Source of the DNA: JANNGZ01 sp031404155
Lineage (GTDB): Bacteria > Pseudomonadota > Gammaproteobacteria > Burkholderiales > Burkholderiaceae_C
Reading direction: 5' to 3'
NCBI GenBank assembly: GCA_031404155.1
Contig: JANNGZ010000318.1
Location: 1-10,644, forward strand
Length of the DNA: 10,644 nucleotides
Of the stretch, positions 1-8,971 are shown one piece after another (the stretch's first letter is position 1; each line of letters opens with the position of its first letter). The notes under the pieces were generated by a model. The model was not told where the DNA came from, did no database searches, and saw only the letters and a list, made by a program, of their open reading frames with translations. The translations under genes and the position numbers were made by a program.

Positions 1-214
1 GCTGCGCTACGAAGACGCGCTGGCCGAACTCGAACGCCTGGTGCAGCGCATGGAAGACGGCCAGTTGCCGCTCGATCAATTGCTCGACAACTACCGCCGC
101 GGTGCGGAGTTGCTCGAAGCCTGCCGCTCGCGCCTGACGGCAATCGAACAGCAGGTCAAGGTGCTCGAAGACGGCCAACTCAAGCCCTGGGTCTCGGGAG
201 CCGGCACGGCATGA
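1..214 (+). CDS. xseB: Exodeoxyribonuclease VII small subunit (3' part, 5' end outside window)
   Basis: Codons run in frame from base 2 to a TGA at 212-214, giving the last 70 residues. With XseA, the small subunit forms exonuclease VII, a cytoplasmic enzyme that degrades single-stranded DNA from both ends. The sequence begins LRYEDALAELERLV and continues with MEDGQLPLDQLLDNYRRG, the helical-hairpin signature of the family; GAELLEACRSRL and the KVLEDGQL tail also fit. The family is usually about 80 residues, so only some 10 N-terminal residues are missing. The stop overlaps the ispA start (ATGA), which implies translational coupling; the xseB-ispA-dxs order is common in proteobacteria. Identification rests on sequence pattern and on the neighbour. 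Confidence 0.93.
   Translation, partial: LRYEDALAELERLVQRMEDGQLPLDQLLDNYRRGAELLEACRSRLTAIEQQVKVLEDGQLKPWVSGAGTA
196..200 (+). promoter_or_regulatory. Ribosome binding site of ispA
   Basis: GGGAG lies ten bases before the ATG at 211, inside the end of xseB. It is one of the few clear Shine-Dalgarno-like sequences in the window. It supports the 211 start, whose ATG overlaps the TGA of xseB in the ATGA arrangement. Confidence 0.5.
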
Positions 215-1101
215 AGTCCGACAACTTCGAGGCCTGGATTGCGCTCGAGCAAGCGACGGTCGAGCGTGCGCTCGAAACCTGGGTCCCGAGCGATGCACCC
301 GCCGGCCTGGGCCAAGCGATGCGCTACGGCGTGCTCGACGGCGGCAAGCGTCTGCGCCCCTTGCTCGTGCTGGCCGCCAGCGAAGCCGTGCATGGTTACG
401 CCGAGGCCGCGCTGCGAGCGGCGGTGGCGGTGGAATTGATCCACGCCTACTCGCTGATTCACGACGATATGCCCTGCATGGACAACGACGTGCTACGCCG
501 CGGCAAGCCCACCGTGCATGTGCAGTTCGGGCAGGCCCAGGCGATGCTCGCCGGTGACGCGATGCAGGCCCTGGCCTTCGAGGTGCTCACGCCCGATGGC
601 GAGGCCGTGCCCGCCGTCTTGCAGGCACGCTTGTGCGCGCTGCTCGCGCGCAGCGCCGGCCACGACGGCATGGCCGGCGGCCAGGCAATCGACTTGGCCA
701 GCATCGGCGTGACGCTCGACGAAGCCCAGTTGCGCGACATGCACCGGCGCAAGACGGGTGCGCTGCTGCAAGCCAGCGTGTTGATGGGCGCCGCCTGCGG
801 CACGACGAGCGAGCGTGCCTGGGCTGCGCTGGGCGACTACGGCGCTGCCATCGGCCTGGCCTTCCAGGTCGTCGACGACATCCTCGACGTGACCCAGGGC
901 ACCGAAACCCTGGGCAAGACCGCGGGCAAGGATCTGCACCACAACAAACCCACCTACGTCAGCGTGATCGGCCTGGAAGCCGCGCGCCGGCATGCCGCCG
1001 AGCTGCGCGACCAGGCCCACGCGGCGCTGGCGCGCAGTGCGCTGGCCAATGCGGCGCGGCTGTCGATGCTTGCCGACAAGGTGGTGGAGAGGGATTCCTA
1101 G
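211..1101 (+). CDS. ispA: Farnesyl diphosphate synthase ((2E,6E)-farnesyl-PP synthase)
   Basis: This 296-residue cytoplasmic prenyltransferase condenses isopentenyl diphosphate with dimethylallyl and then geranyl diphosphate to give farnesyl diphosphate, the precursor of undecaprenyl phosphate and quinone side chains. The substrate-binding GGKRLRP is at residues 44-50. The first aspartate-rich motif, DDMPCMD, is at 85-91 in the DDxxxxD spacing typical of bacterial enzymes. GGQAIDL is near 156-162, KTG at 181-183, and the second aspartate-rich motif DDILD at 222-226, followed by GKTAGKDLHHNKPTYVS. The length is normal for the family. The ATG at 211 overlaps the xseB stop, so the two genes are probably co-translated. 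dxs follows on the same strand but is separated by 224 bases holding a hairpin-rich repeat. Identification is firm; a geranylgeranyl-PP product cannot be excluded from sequence alone. Confidence 0.96.
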   Translation: MKSDNFEAWIALEQATVERALETWVPSDAPAGLGQAMRYGVLDGGKRLRPLLVLAASEAVHGYAEAALRAAVAVELIHAYSLIHDDMPCMDNDVLRRGKPTVHVQFGQAQAMLAGDAMQALAFEVLTPDGEAVPAVLQARLCALLARSAGHDGMAGGQAIDLASIGVTLDEAQLRDMHRRKTGALLQASVLMGAACGTTSERAWAALGDYGAAIGLAFQVVDDILDVTQGTETLGKTAGKDLHHNKPTYVSVIGLEAARRHAAELRDQAHAALARSALANAARLSMLADKVVERDS

Positions 1102-1109
1102 CATGAAAC

Positions 1110-1257
1110 CACCCCCGTTGCGGCTTTGCCGCTCCCCCTCAATGGGGCCGAGGCCCGCGGCTCCAAGCCGACCTGCGTCGGTTTGGACGGGCCGAGGAAT
1201 GGCCGCGTCTCGCGGCCATGCGGCCTGCAAGGCCCGCCAGCGGCCTGGCAGAGCCAG
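1110..1257 (+). repeat. Hairpin-rich intergenic repeat (REP-like) between ispA and dxs
   Basis: Four hairpins occur in a row. (1) GCGGC/GCCGC at 1120-1124 and 1128-1132 with a TTT loop, flanked by C-runs at 1112-1116 and 1134-1138 and GGGG at 1144-1147. (2) A 10-bp stem, 1163-1172 with 1177-1186, having one G-T pair and a CTGC loop, enclosed by GGCCCG (1152-1157) and CGGGCC (1188-1193). (3) A perfect 9-bp stem, ATGGCCGCG (1199-1207) with CGCGGCCAT (1211-1219), loop TCT. (4) CTGGC/GCCAG at 1245-1249 and 1253-1257, loop AGA. GGGCCGAGG is repeated directly at 1145-1153 and 1189-1197. The opening, CACCCCCGTTGCGGC to CCCCCTCAATGGGG, resembles from memory a repeat scattered between genes in Burkholderiales genomes. 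It may stop or stabilise the ispA transcript. The element's outer limits are uncertain. Confidence 0.6.
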
Positions 1258-1325
1258 TTCCGCGGCGGTTGCTTGGCATCGGCTCGAGTGTCAGGTGTCG
1301 CGGGTCGGCGCAATGGACCCCTGAT

Positions 1326-3245
1326 ATGACGTCCACTTTGCTTCACAAGATCAACAGCCCGGCCGACCTGCGTCGCTTGCCGCGCGCCGACCTGGACCTG
1401 CTCGCGCGCGAGTTGCGCGAGCATGTGTTGCAGTCGGTGAGCAAGACCGGCGGCCACCTGTCGAGCAACCTCGGCACGGTGGAGCTCACGGTGGCGCTGC
1501 ACTACGTGTTCAACACGCCCTACGACCGCTTGGTGTGGGACGTGGGCCACCAGACCTACCCGCACAAGATCCTCACCGGGCGGCGCGACCGCATGCCCTC
1601 GCTGCGCCAGTTGGGTGGCATCAGCGGCTTCCCGCGCCGCGACGAGAGCGAGTACGACACCTTCGGCACCGCACATTCCAGCACCTCGATCTCGGCGGCT
1701 CTGGGCATGGCGCTGGCCGCGAAGTTGAAGGGCGAGGACCGCAAGGCGGTGGCAATCATCGGCGACGGCGCGATGAGTGCCGGCATGGCCTTCGAGGCGA
1801 TGAACAATGCCGGCGTTCCACACGGCGGCTTGCTCGCCGACATGCTGGTGGTGCTCAACGACAACGACATGTCGATCAGCCCGCCGGTGGGTGCCCTCAA
1901 CCGCTACCTGGCGCGCCTGATGAGCGGCAAGTTCTACACCGCCGCGCGCGAAGGCGCCAAGACCGTGCTCAAGGGTGCGCCGCCGCTGCTGGAATTGGCG
2001 CGCCGCTTCGAGGAGCATGCCAAGGGCATGGTGGTGCCTGGCACCATCTTCGAGGAGTACGGGTTCAACTATGTCGGCCCGATCGACGGCCACGACCTCG
2101 ACTCGCTGATCCCGACGCTGGAAAACCTGCGCGACAAGAAGGGCCCGCAGTTCCTGCATGTGGTCACCAAGAAGGGCATGGGCTACAAGCTCGCCGAGGC
2201 CGACCCGGTGAACTACCACGGGCCCGGCAAGTTCGACCCGGCGGTCGGCCTGGTCAAGCCGGCCACGCCGCCCAAGCCGGCGTTCATGCACATCTTCGGC
2301 CAATGGCTGTGCGACATGGCCGAGGCCGACGACAAGCTTGTCGGCATCACGCCGGCGATGCTCGAAGGCTCGGGCATGGTCGAGTTCCAGCGCCGCTTCC
2401 CCAAGCGCTGCCACGACGTCGGCATTGCCGAGCAGCACGCGATCACCTTTGCCGCCGGCCTGGCCTGCGAGGGCTTGAAACCGGTGGTGGCGATCTACAG
2501 CACCTTCCTGCAGCGCGGCTACGACCAGTTGATCCACGACGTGGCGATCCAGAACCTGCCGGTGGTGTTTGCGCTGGACCGCGCCGGCATCGTCGGCGCC
2601 GACGGCGCCACCCATTGCGGCGCCTACGACATCGCCTTTCTGCGCTGCGTGCCCAACATGAGCCTGCTCACGCCGGCCGACGAAAACGAATGCCGCATGG
2701 CGCTGACCACCGCCTACCGCCACCACCGCCCGGTGGCGGTGCGCTACCCGCGCGGCGCCGGTGTCGGCACCGAGGTCTCGCGCGAGCTGGCCTCGCTGCC
2801 CTGGGGGCGCGGTGAACTGCGGCGCGAGTCGTCCTTGCCGAAGGGGCGCGACCAGCGCGTCGCGATCCTCGCGTTCGGCACGCTGCTCTACCCCGTACTC
2901 GCGGCCGCGGCGAAGCTCGACGCCACGGTGGCCAACATGCGCTTCGTCAAGCCGCTGGACGTGGAACTGGTGACCCGGCTCGCGCGCAGCCACGACGCGA
3001 TCGTCACGGTGGAAGAGGGCAGCATCGCCGGTGGCGCCGGCAGCGCGGTGATGGAGGCCTTGCACGCCGCGGGCCTCGCCACGCCGGTGCTCTCGCTCGG
3101 CCTGCCCGATCAATTCATCGAACATGGCGACCCGCTGAAGCTGATCGCCCTGTGCGGGCTGGATGCTGCGGGCATCGAACAGTCGATCCTCAAACGCTTC
3201 GGCGCCCGCGCGGCGCTGGTGCCGCCGACGGCGGTGAATGGCTAG
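1326..3245 (+). CDS. dxs: 1-deoxy-D-xylulose-5-phosphate synthase
   Basis: A 639-residue thiamine-diphosphate enzyme that joins pyruvate and glyceraldehyde 3-phosphate to form DXP, the first step of the MEP isoprenoid pathway and a branch to thiamine and pyridoxal. Visible signatures: GGHLSSNLG (residues 42-50, with the active-site His44), the ThDP/metal motif GDGAMSAGMAFEAMN from 146 with LNDNDMSIS from 177, NYHGPGKFDP near 296-305, DVGIAEQHA (364-372, with the catalytic Glu369), and YPRG at 474-477. The ATG at 1326 is chosen because the protein then begins MTSTLLHKINSPADLRRL, which matches the family. The frame stays open upstream to an ATG at 1218, but those 36 residues come from the hairpin repeat. 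A weak GGA (1315-1317) lies eight bases before the chosen start. It belongs functionally with ispA upstream. Confidence 0.96.
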   Translation: MTSTLLHKINSPADLRRLPRADLDLLARELREHVLQSVSKTGGHLSSNLGTVELTVALHYVFNTPYDRLVWDVGHQTYPHKILTGRRDRMPSLRQLGGISGFPRRDESEYDTFGTAHSSTSISAALGMALAAKLKGEDRKAVAIIGDGAMSAGMAFEAMNNAGVPHGGLLADMLVVLNDNDMSISPPVGALNRYLARLMSGKFYTAAREGAKTVLKGAPPLLELARRFEEHAKGMVVPGTIFEEYGFNYVGPIDGHDLDSLIPTLENLRDKKGPQFLHVVTKKGMGYKLAEADPVNYHGPGKFDPAVGLVKPATPPKPAFMHIFGQWLCDMAEADDKLVGITPAMLEGSGMVEFQRRFPKRCHDVGIAEQHAITFAAGLACEGLKPVVAIYSTFLQRGYDQLIHDVAIQNLPVVFALDRAGIVGADGATHCGAYDIAFLRCVPNMSLLTPADENECRMALTTAYRHHRPVAVRYPRGAGVGTEVSRELASLPWGRGELRRESSLPKGRDQRVAILAFGTLLYPVLAAAAKLDATVANMRFVKPLDVELVTRLARSHDAIVTVEEGSIAGGAGSAVMEALHAAGLATPVLSLGLPDQFIEHGDPLKLIALCGLDAAGIEQSILKRFGARAALVPPTAVNG

Positions 3246-3323
3246 TCGGCGCCCGATCGCCCGACAAAGAGGCGTCCCTCGCGCGACAGCCAAGAGCCCC
3301 CTGCCGGGCATAGAACCTCAACC

Positions 3324-3339
3324 GGCGCCACACTGCGCC
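3324..3339 (+). other. Small inverted repeat just before folE2
   Basis: GGCGC at 3324-3328 and GCGCC at 3335-3339 form a perfect 5-bp stem around a 6-base loop, ending five bases before the folE2 ATG. In the mRNA it would sit where a ribosome binding site is expected, and no Shine-Dalgarno sequence is visible there. It could affect translation, but a stem this short also arises by chance in GC-rich DNA. The rest of the 99-base gap shows no convincing promoter or Zur-type operator. Confidence 0.25.
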
Positions 3340-3344
3340 TTGTC

Positions 3345-4139
3345 ATGACCCATCCGACCCAAAGCCTGCACATCCCCGACACCCAGAGCGGGCGCGACCA
3401 CCGCCACTTGGCCATCCAGCGCGTCGGCGTGAAGGACGTGCGCTGGCCGCTGCTGCTGCGGGTGGCCGGCGTGGCACAGCACACGCATGCGTTGTGGGAC
3501 CTGGATGTGGCGCTGCCGGCGGAGAAGAAGGGCACCCATATGTCGCGCTTCGTGGCCTGGCTCGACGCGCTGGGCGGCGAGCCGCTGGACACGCCGCGGC
3601 TGCGTGCGCAGCTGGTCACGATGCTCGAGAAACTCGGTGCCGACGAGGGCCGCGTCGAAGCCCGCTTCAGCTTCTTCCTGCGCAAGCGCGCGCCGGTTTC
3701 GGGGGTGCAGAGCCTGCTCGACTACCAGGGCCGCTGGATCGCGGACACCCGCGGTGGCGTCACCTCGATCGTCGCCGAGGTGGCGGTGCCGGTGAAGAGC
3801 CTGTGCCCCTGCTCCAAGGAAATCTCCGACTACGGCGCGCACAACCAGCGCTCGGTGGTCACGATCCGCGCCGCGCTGCTGCAGCCGGTGGAGTGGCTGG
3901 AGCTGGTGCGCTTCGCCGAGGAGAGCGCGTCCAGCGAGATCTGGCCGCTGCTCAAGCGCGCCGACGAAAAGTGGATCACTGAACGCGCCTACGAAAACCC
4001 CAAGTTCGTCGAGGACCTGGTGCGCGACGTGGCGCTGAAGCTGAATGCGGATGCGCGCATCGGCGCTTATTCGGTGGACGTCGAGAACTTCGAATCGATC
4101 CACAACCACAGCGCTTTCGCGCGCATTGAGCGGGCATAA
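3345..4139 (+). CDS. folE2: GTP cyclohydrolase IB (FolE2 type)
   Basis: A 264-residue cytoplasmic enzyme of the GCYH-IB family, which converts GTP to 7,8-dihydroneopterin triphosphate, the entry step of tetrahydrofolate synthesis, and is unrelated in primary sequence to classical FolE. Visible family signatures: KGTHMSRF at residues 62-69, VPVKSLCPCSKEISDYGAHN at about 148-167, YENPKFVEDLVRDVA at 216-230, and ENFESIHNHSAFA at 247-259. Cys154 of the CPC motif and His166 have the 12-residue spacing of the metal-ligand Cys/His pair known in characterised members. It lies 99 bases after dxs on the same strand, so shared transcription is possible. In some bacteria folE2 is a zinc-starvation duplicate under Zur; here the setting beside housekeeping genes and the lack of an evident Zur box suggest a routine role (inference). 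Confidence 0.95.
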   Translation: MTHPTQSLHIPDTQSGRDHRHLAIQRVGVKDVRWPLLLRVAGVAQHTHALWDLDVALPAEKKGTHMSRFVAWLDALGGEPLDTPRLRAQLVTMLEKLGADEGRVEARFSFFLRKRAPVSGVQSLLDYQGRWIADTRGGVTSIVAEVAVPVKSLCPCSKEISDYGAHNQRSVVTIRAALLQPVEWLELVRFAEESASSEIWPLLKRADEKWITERAYENPKFVEDLVRDVALKLNADARIGAYSVDVENFESIHNHSAFARIERA

Positions 4140-4160
4140 GTTCGAGTTGCGCTTCGCACC

Positions 4161-4181
4161 CGGTACGGACACCACCGACCG
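4161..4181. terminator. Possible bidirectional terminator hairpin between folE2 and the protease gene
   Basis: CGGT-A-CGG (4161-4168) pairs with CCGACCG (4175-4181) to give a 7-bp GC-rich stem with one bulged A and a six-base loop. It starts 22 bases after the folE2 stop, in a 109-base gap between convergent genes. No run of T follows on either strand, so it does not meet the classical intrinsic-terminator rule. High-GC genomes often use hairpins without strong U-tracts. Nothing else stands out in 4140-4248. Confidence 0.33.
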
Positions 4182-4248
4182 TTGGCGAGTGGCGGCAAAG
4201 GGCAGAGACCTGGCCGTCGCTTGTCGAAGCAACGAAGTCCAAGCCGGC

Positions 4249-4989
4249 TCAGCGCTTCTCCAGCCTCAGCGTCTCGTTGTCGCGCTTCATCTGGAAGCGG
4301 GTGAGGAAGGTGTTGCCGAGCAGCACATGCTCCATTTGCGCGGGCAGCACCAGCGCCTGCACGTTGGCGATCTCGACGTCGCCGACGCGCACCGAGGAGA
4401 GCGTGATCACATTGGCCGGCACCGCGCCGTTGGCGGTGTGGGTCATCGCGCGCTGGCCGCTGCGGTAGTTCAGGCCGATGCGGTCGGCGTCGGCTTGCGA
4501 GATCGTGATTGCGGTGGCGCCGGTGTCGACCAGGAACTGCACCTGCTTGCCGTTGATCTGGCCGCCGGTGATGAAGTGCCCGCCCGGGCCCGCCGGCAAC
4601 ACGATTTCGTTGCCGCTGCTGCGCGCCGGGCCGGGGCCGAAAGCCACCGGTGCCGCGCCGATGCGAAGCACGAAGCGTTTGCCGCCGAGTTCGACCATCG
4701 CCTCGCTGGCGTCCACCGAAAGTAGCTTGACGCCCTGGGTGCTCGCGCCCACCGCCACGCTGCGCGGCTGGCCGTCGATCACCAGCAACGCGGCACGGTC
4801 GCCCATCGCGCCGTGCAGCGTCACGCTCGGCGCGCCGGCCGGGGCGGCGCTGGCGGAGGCGCCCGCGTTGGCGTGAATGGCGTGCGCCGCGCCGCCGGAT
4901 GTGGCGCCCCGCGTGGCGACGGCCGCTCGGTTCTGCGCCAGCAAGGGCCCGGCGGTCAGTGCCAGCAGGGCGATCGCGAAAGTGCGCAT
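4249..4989 (-). CDS. Exported retropepsin-like (clan AA) aspartic protease
   Basis: This 246-residue protein starts with a signal peptide, MRTFAIALLALTAGPLLA, probably cut near residue 18, so it should be periplasmic or membrane-linked. An Ala/Gly-rich low-complexity linker (about 20-54) follows. Residues 55-113 (SVTLHGAMGDRAALLVIDGQ onward) resemble the small beta domain of GspC/PilP-type secretion proteins. The C-terminal half is a single retropepsin-like domain: FLVDTGATAITIS (152-164) with catalytic Asp155 in the DTGA motif, and the later hydrophobic-Gly element VLLGNTFLTRF (222-232). One Asp per chain suggests a dimer, as in retroviral proteases. This fits the bacterial family often annotated as TIGR02281. 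Substrates are unknown to me. It begins 8 bases after the yajQ stop on the same strand, suggesting one transcript; AGGGA in the end of yajQ lies about 12 bases before the ATG. Confidence 0.85.
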   Translation of the reverse strand: MRTFAIALLALTAGPLLAQNRAAVATRGATSGGAAHAIHANAGASASAAPAGAPSVTLHGAMGDRAALLVIDGQPRSVAVGASTQGVKLLSVDASEAMVELGGKRFVLRIGAAPVAFGPGPARSSGNEIVLPAGPGGHFITGGQINGKQVQFLVDTGATAITISQADADRIGLNYRSGQRAMTHTANGAVPANVITLSSVRVGDVEIANVQALVLPAQMEHVLLGNTFLTRFQMKRDNETLRLEKR

Positions 4990-4997
4990 GTGGTGAG

Positions 4998-5498
4998 TCA
5001 GTCCCTGAAGTTGTTGAATGCGAGCGGCAATTCGGTGATCTCGCGCTTGAGCAGCGCGATGACCTGCTGCAACTCGTCGCGCTTGGTGCCGCTCACGCGC
5101 ACCGAGTCGCCTTGAATGGAAGCCTGGACCTTTAGCTTGCTTTGCTTGACCAGCAACTGCATCTTCTTGGCCGACTCGGTGTCCACGCCGGACTTCACGC
5201 CCACGGCCTGGCGCACCTTGTCGCCACCGATCTTCTCGATCGCTTGCGTGAAGTCGAGATAGCGCACGTCGACATTGCGCTTGCTCAGCTTGGCGAGCAG
5301 CAGATCCTTGACCTGGCCGAGCTGGAAGTCGCTGTCGGCGAACAGGGTGAGCTCACGCTCCTTGTCCTTGCCCGCAAGGTCCACATGCGCGTCCGAGCCC
5401 TTGAAATCGAAGCGGGTGCCGATCTCCTTGTTGGCCTGCTCGACCGCATTGCGCAGCTCGACCAGGTTGGGTTCGATGACGACGTCGAAGCTGGGCAT
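4998..5498 (-). CDS. yajQ: YajQ family nucleotide-binding protein (UPF0234)
   Basis: A 166-residue cytoplasmic protein. It begins MPSFDVVIEPNLVELRNAV and includes RFDFKGSDAHVDL, then KLSKRNVDVRYLDF, the stretch SKLKVQASIQGD with RVSGTKRDELQQVIALL, and ends in the characteristic NFRD. This layout is that of the YajQ/UPF0234 family, two similar alpha-beta domains of about 80 residues. Family members bind nucleotides; the Xanthomonas protein is reported as a cyclic di-GMP effector acting with a transcription factor. Whether that holds here is unknown. The start at 5498 is chosen because it gives the conserved MPSFDVV beginning; the frame is open 22 codons further upstream, but those residues lie in the divergent promoter gap. 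No Shine-Dalgarno sequence is evident. The protease gene follows 8 bases after the stop; murB lies divergently upstream. Confidence 0.93.
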   Translation of the reverse strand: MPSFDVVIEPNLVELRNAVEQANKEIGTRFDFKGSDAHVDLAGKDKERELTLFADSDFQLGQVKDLLLAKLSKRNVDVRYLDFTQAIEKIGGDKVRQAVGVKSGVDTESAKKMQLLVKQSKLKVQASIQGDSVRVSGTKRDELQQVIALLKREITELPLAFNNFRD

Positions 5499-5530
5499 GA
5501 AGGGGCTTGGTTTCGGTGTGGTTTGATCCC

Positions 5531-5559
5531 ATCCTGCGCTTGTCTTGACGATGTCGCAA
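5531..5559 (-). promoter_or_regulatory. Candidate yajQ promoter
   Basis: Read on the minus strand, TTGCGA (5554-5559) and CAGGAT (5531-5536) are 17 bases apart, matching sigma-70 consensus at 4 of 6 and 3 of 6 positions. Transcription would begin about 25 bases before the yajQ start. The match is weak and rests mainly on spacing and on its place in the 92-base divergent gap. Confidence 0.22.
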
Positions 5560-5574
5560 CGCACACGATCGGAT
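5545..5574 (+). promoter_or_regulatory. Candidate murB promoter
   Basis: TTGACG (5545-5550, 5 of 6 to the sigma-70 -35 consensus) is followed after 18 bases by TCGGAT (5569-5574, 3 of 6). Transcription would start about ten bases before the murB ATG, leaving almost no leader. That would agree with the absence of any Shine-Dalgarno sequence there. It overlaps the candidate yajQ promoter on the other strand, so the two could compete. Confidence 0.3.
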
Positions 5575-5590
5575 CAGCGAAAATTCTCCC

Positions 5591-6631
5591 ATGTCGACGG
5601 CTCCAGCCCCTAATTTGCGCATCGAACGCGGCGTGAACCTGCGCACGCTGAATGCGTTTGGCTTGCCCGCTTTCGCGCAACAGCTGGTAAGGGTGACTTC
5701 CGACACGGATGTGCGCCGCGTGCTCGACCACCCCGACCTCGGCCGCGCGCCCAAGCTGGTGCTCGGCGGCGGCAGCAACCTGATCTTCACGCGCGACCCG
5801 CAGGCGCTGGTGATGAAGGTGGAGGTGGGCGGCCGCCGCCTGGTGCGCGAAAAGCCCGAGGCCTGGATCGTCGAAGCCGGGGCGGGCGAGAACTGGCACG
5901 CGTTCGTGGCCTGGACCCTCGACCAGGGCTGGCCTGGCCTGGAGAACCTGGCCCTGATTCCGGGCACCGTGGGTGCCGCGCCGGTGCAAAACATCGGTGC
6001 TTATGGCGTGGAACTGGCCGAGCGCTTCGAGTCGCTGGACACTGTCGACCTGGTCACCGGCCGCACCGTGACGCTGGACGCCGCGATGTGCCACTTCTCG
6101 TACCGCGACAGCGTGTTCAAGCAGGCGCTGGCGGGAAAGAGCGTGATCGTGCGTGTGCGCTTTCGCCTGCCGCGCCCCTGGCGCCCGGTGCTCGGTTACC
6201 TCGACATCGAACGCCGCATGCACGACAGCGGCAACGCCCACCCCGACGCGCGCACGCTCTTCGACTGGATTTGCGCGATCCGCGCCGCCAAGCTGCCCGA
6301 CCCGGCGCTGATCGGCAATGTCGGCAGCTTCTTCAAGAACCCGGTGGTCAGCCCCGAGCAGTGCCGCGACATCATCGGCCGCGACCCTGAAATCGTGCAC
6401 TACCCGTTGCCCGACGGCACCGTGAAGCTCGCCGCCGGCTGGCTGATCGACGCCTGCGGCTGGAAGGGCAAGTCGATCGGCCGCGCCGGAGTCTACGAGC
6501 GCCAGGCGCTGGTGCTGGTCAACCGTGGCGGTGCCAGTGGCGCCGAGGTGGTGACGCTGGCGCGTGCGATCCAGGAAAGCGTGTACGGGCGCTTCGGCAT
6601 CCGCCTGGAGCCCGAGCCGGTGGTCGTCTAG
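5591..6631 (+). CDS. murB: UDP-N-acetylenolpyruvoylglucosamine reductase
   Basis: A 346-residue cytoplasmic flavoenzyme that uses NADPH to reduce UDP-GlcNAc-enolpyruvate to UDP-MurNAc, the second committed step of peptidoglycan precursor synthesis. FAD-binding elements are visible: LGGGSNLIF at 58-66 and IPGTVGAAPVQNIGAYGVE from 123. The catalytic trio of the Escherichia coli enzyme is matched: Arg172 in YRDS, Ser246 in GNVGSFFKNP, and Glu342, the second Glu of LEPEP near the C-terminus. The inserted Tyr-loop region with FSYRDSVFK and the overall length fit type I MurB. The ATG at 5591 gives a natural N-terminus (NLRTLNAFGLPAFA follows). No ribosome binding site is seen, which may indicate a very short leader. 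It is an isolated plus-strand gene, divergent from yajQ and convergent with the kinase gene, away from the usual mur cluster. Confidence 0.96.
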   Translation: MSTAPAPNLRIERGVNLRTLNAFGLPAFAQQLVRVTSDTDVRRVLDHPDLGRAPKLVLGGGSNLIFTRDPQALVMKVEVGGRRLVREKPEAWIVEAGAGENWHAFVAWTLDQGWPGLENLALIPGTVGAAPVQNIGAYGVELAERFESLDTVDLVTGRTVTLDAAMCHFSYRDSVFKQALAGKSVIVRVRFRLPRPWRPVLGYLDIERRMHDSGNAHPDARTLFDWICAIRAAKLPDPALIGNVGSFFKNPVVSPEQCRDIIGRDPEIVHYPLPDGTVKLAAGWLIDACGWKGKSIGRAGVYERQALVLVNRGGASGAEVVTLARAIQESVYGRFGIRLEPEPVVV

Positions 6632-6633
6632 CC

Positions 6634-6661
6634 GCCGCCCGGTCCCAGAGTCCGGCGCGGC
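6634..6661. terminator. Possible bidirectional terminator hairpin between murB and the kinase gene
   Basis: GCCGCCCGG (6634-6642) pairs with CCGGCGCGGC (6652-6661) to form a 9-bp GC stem with one bulged base and a nine-base loop. It fills most of the 33-base gap between the two convergent stop codons. No T-run follows on either strand. Position and stem strength favour a terminator role, but proof is lacking. Confidence 0.38.
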
Positions 6662-6664
6662 CGC

Positions 6665-8967
<2,303 letters not shown>

Positions 8968-8971
<4 letters not shown>

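Noticed and set aside
1110..1257. Insertion sequence remnant or CRISPR array in the ispA-dxs gap
   Set aside because: There is no transposase fragment or target duplication, and no regularly spaced repeats; the structure is a set of different hairpins.
3245..3265. Inverted repeat GTCGG/CCGAC at the dxs stop as a terminator
   Set aside because: The stem is only 5 bp with an 11-base loop and no T-run, easily expected by chance at this base composition.
1098..3311. Long open frame (737 codons) on the minus strand opposite dxs
   Set aside because: It is an antisense shadow of dxs in GC-rich DNA: Arg/Ala/Gly/His-rich with no recognisable domain, covering a firmly identified gene and the repeat.
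3246..3344. Zur operator or riboswitch before folE2
   Set aside because: The gap is GC-rich, with no AT-rich palindrome of Zur type and no extended conserved structure; only a 5-bp inverted repeat is visible.
5285..6400. 371-codon minus-strand frame across murB and yajQ
   Set aside because: It overlaps two well-identified genes in another frame and has low-complexity composition, so it is a shadow.
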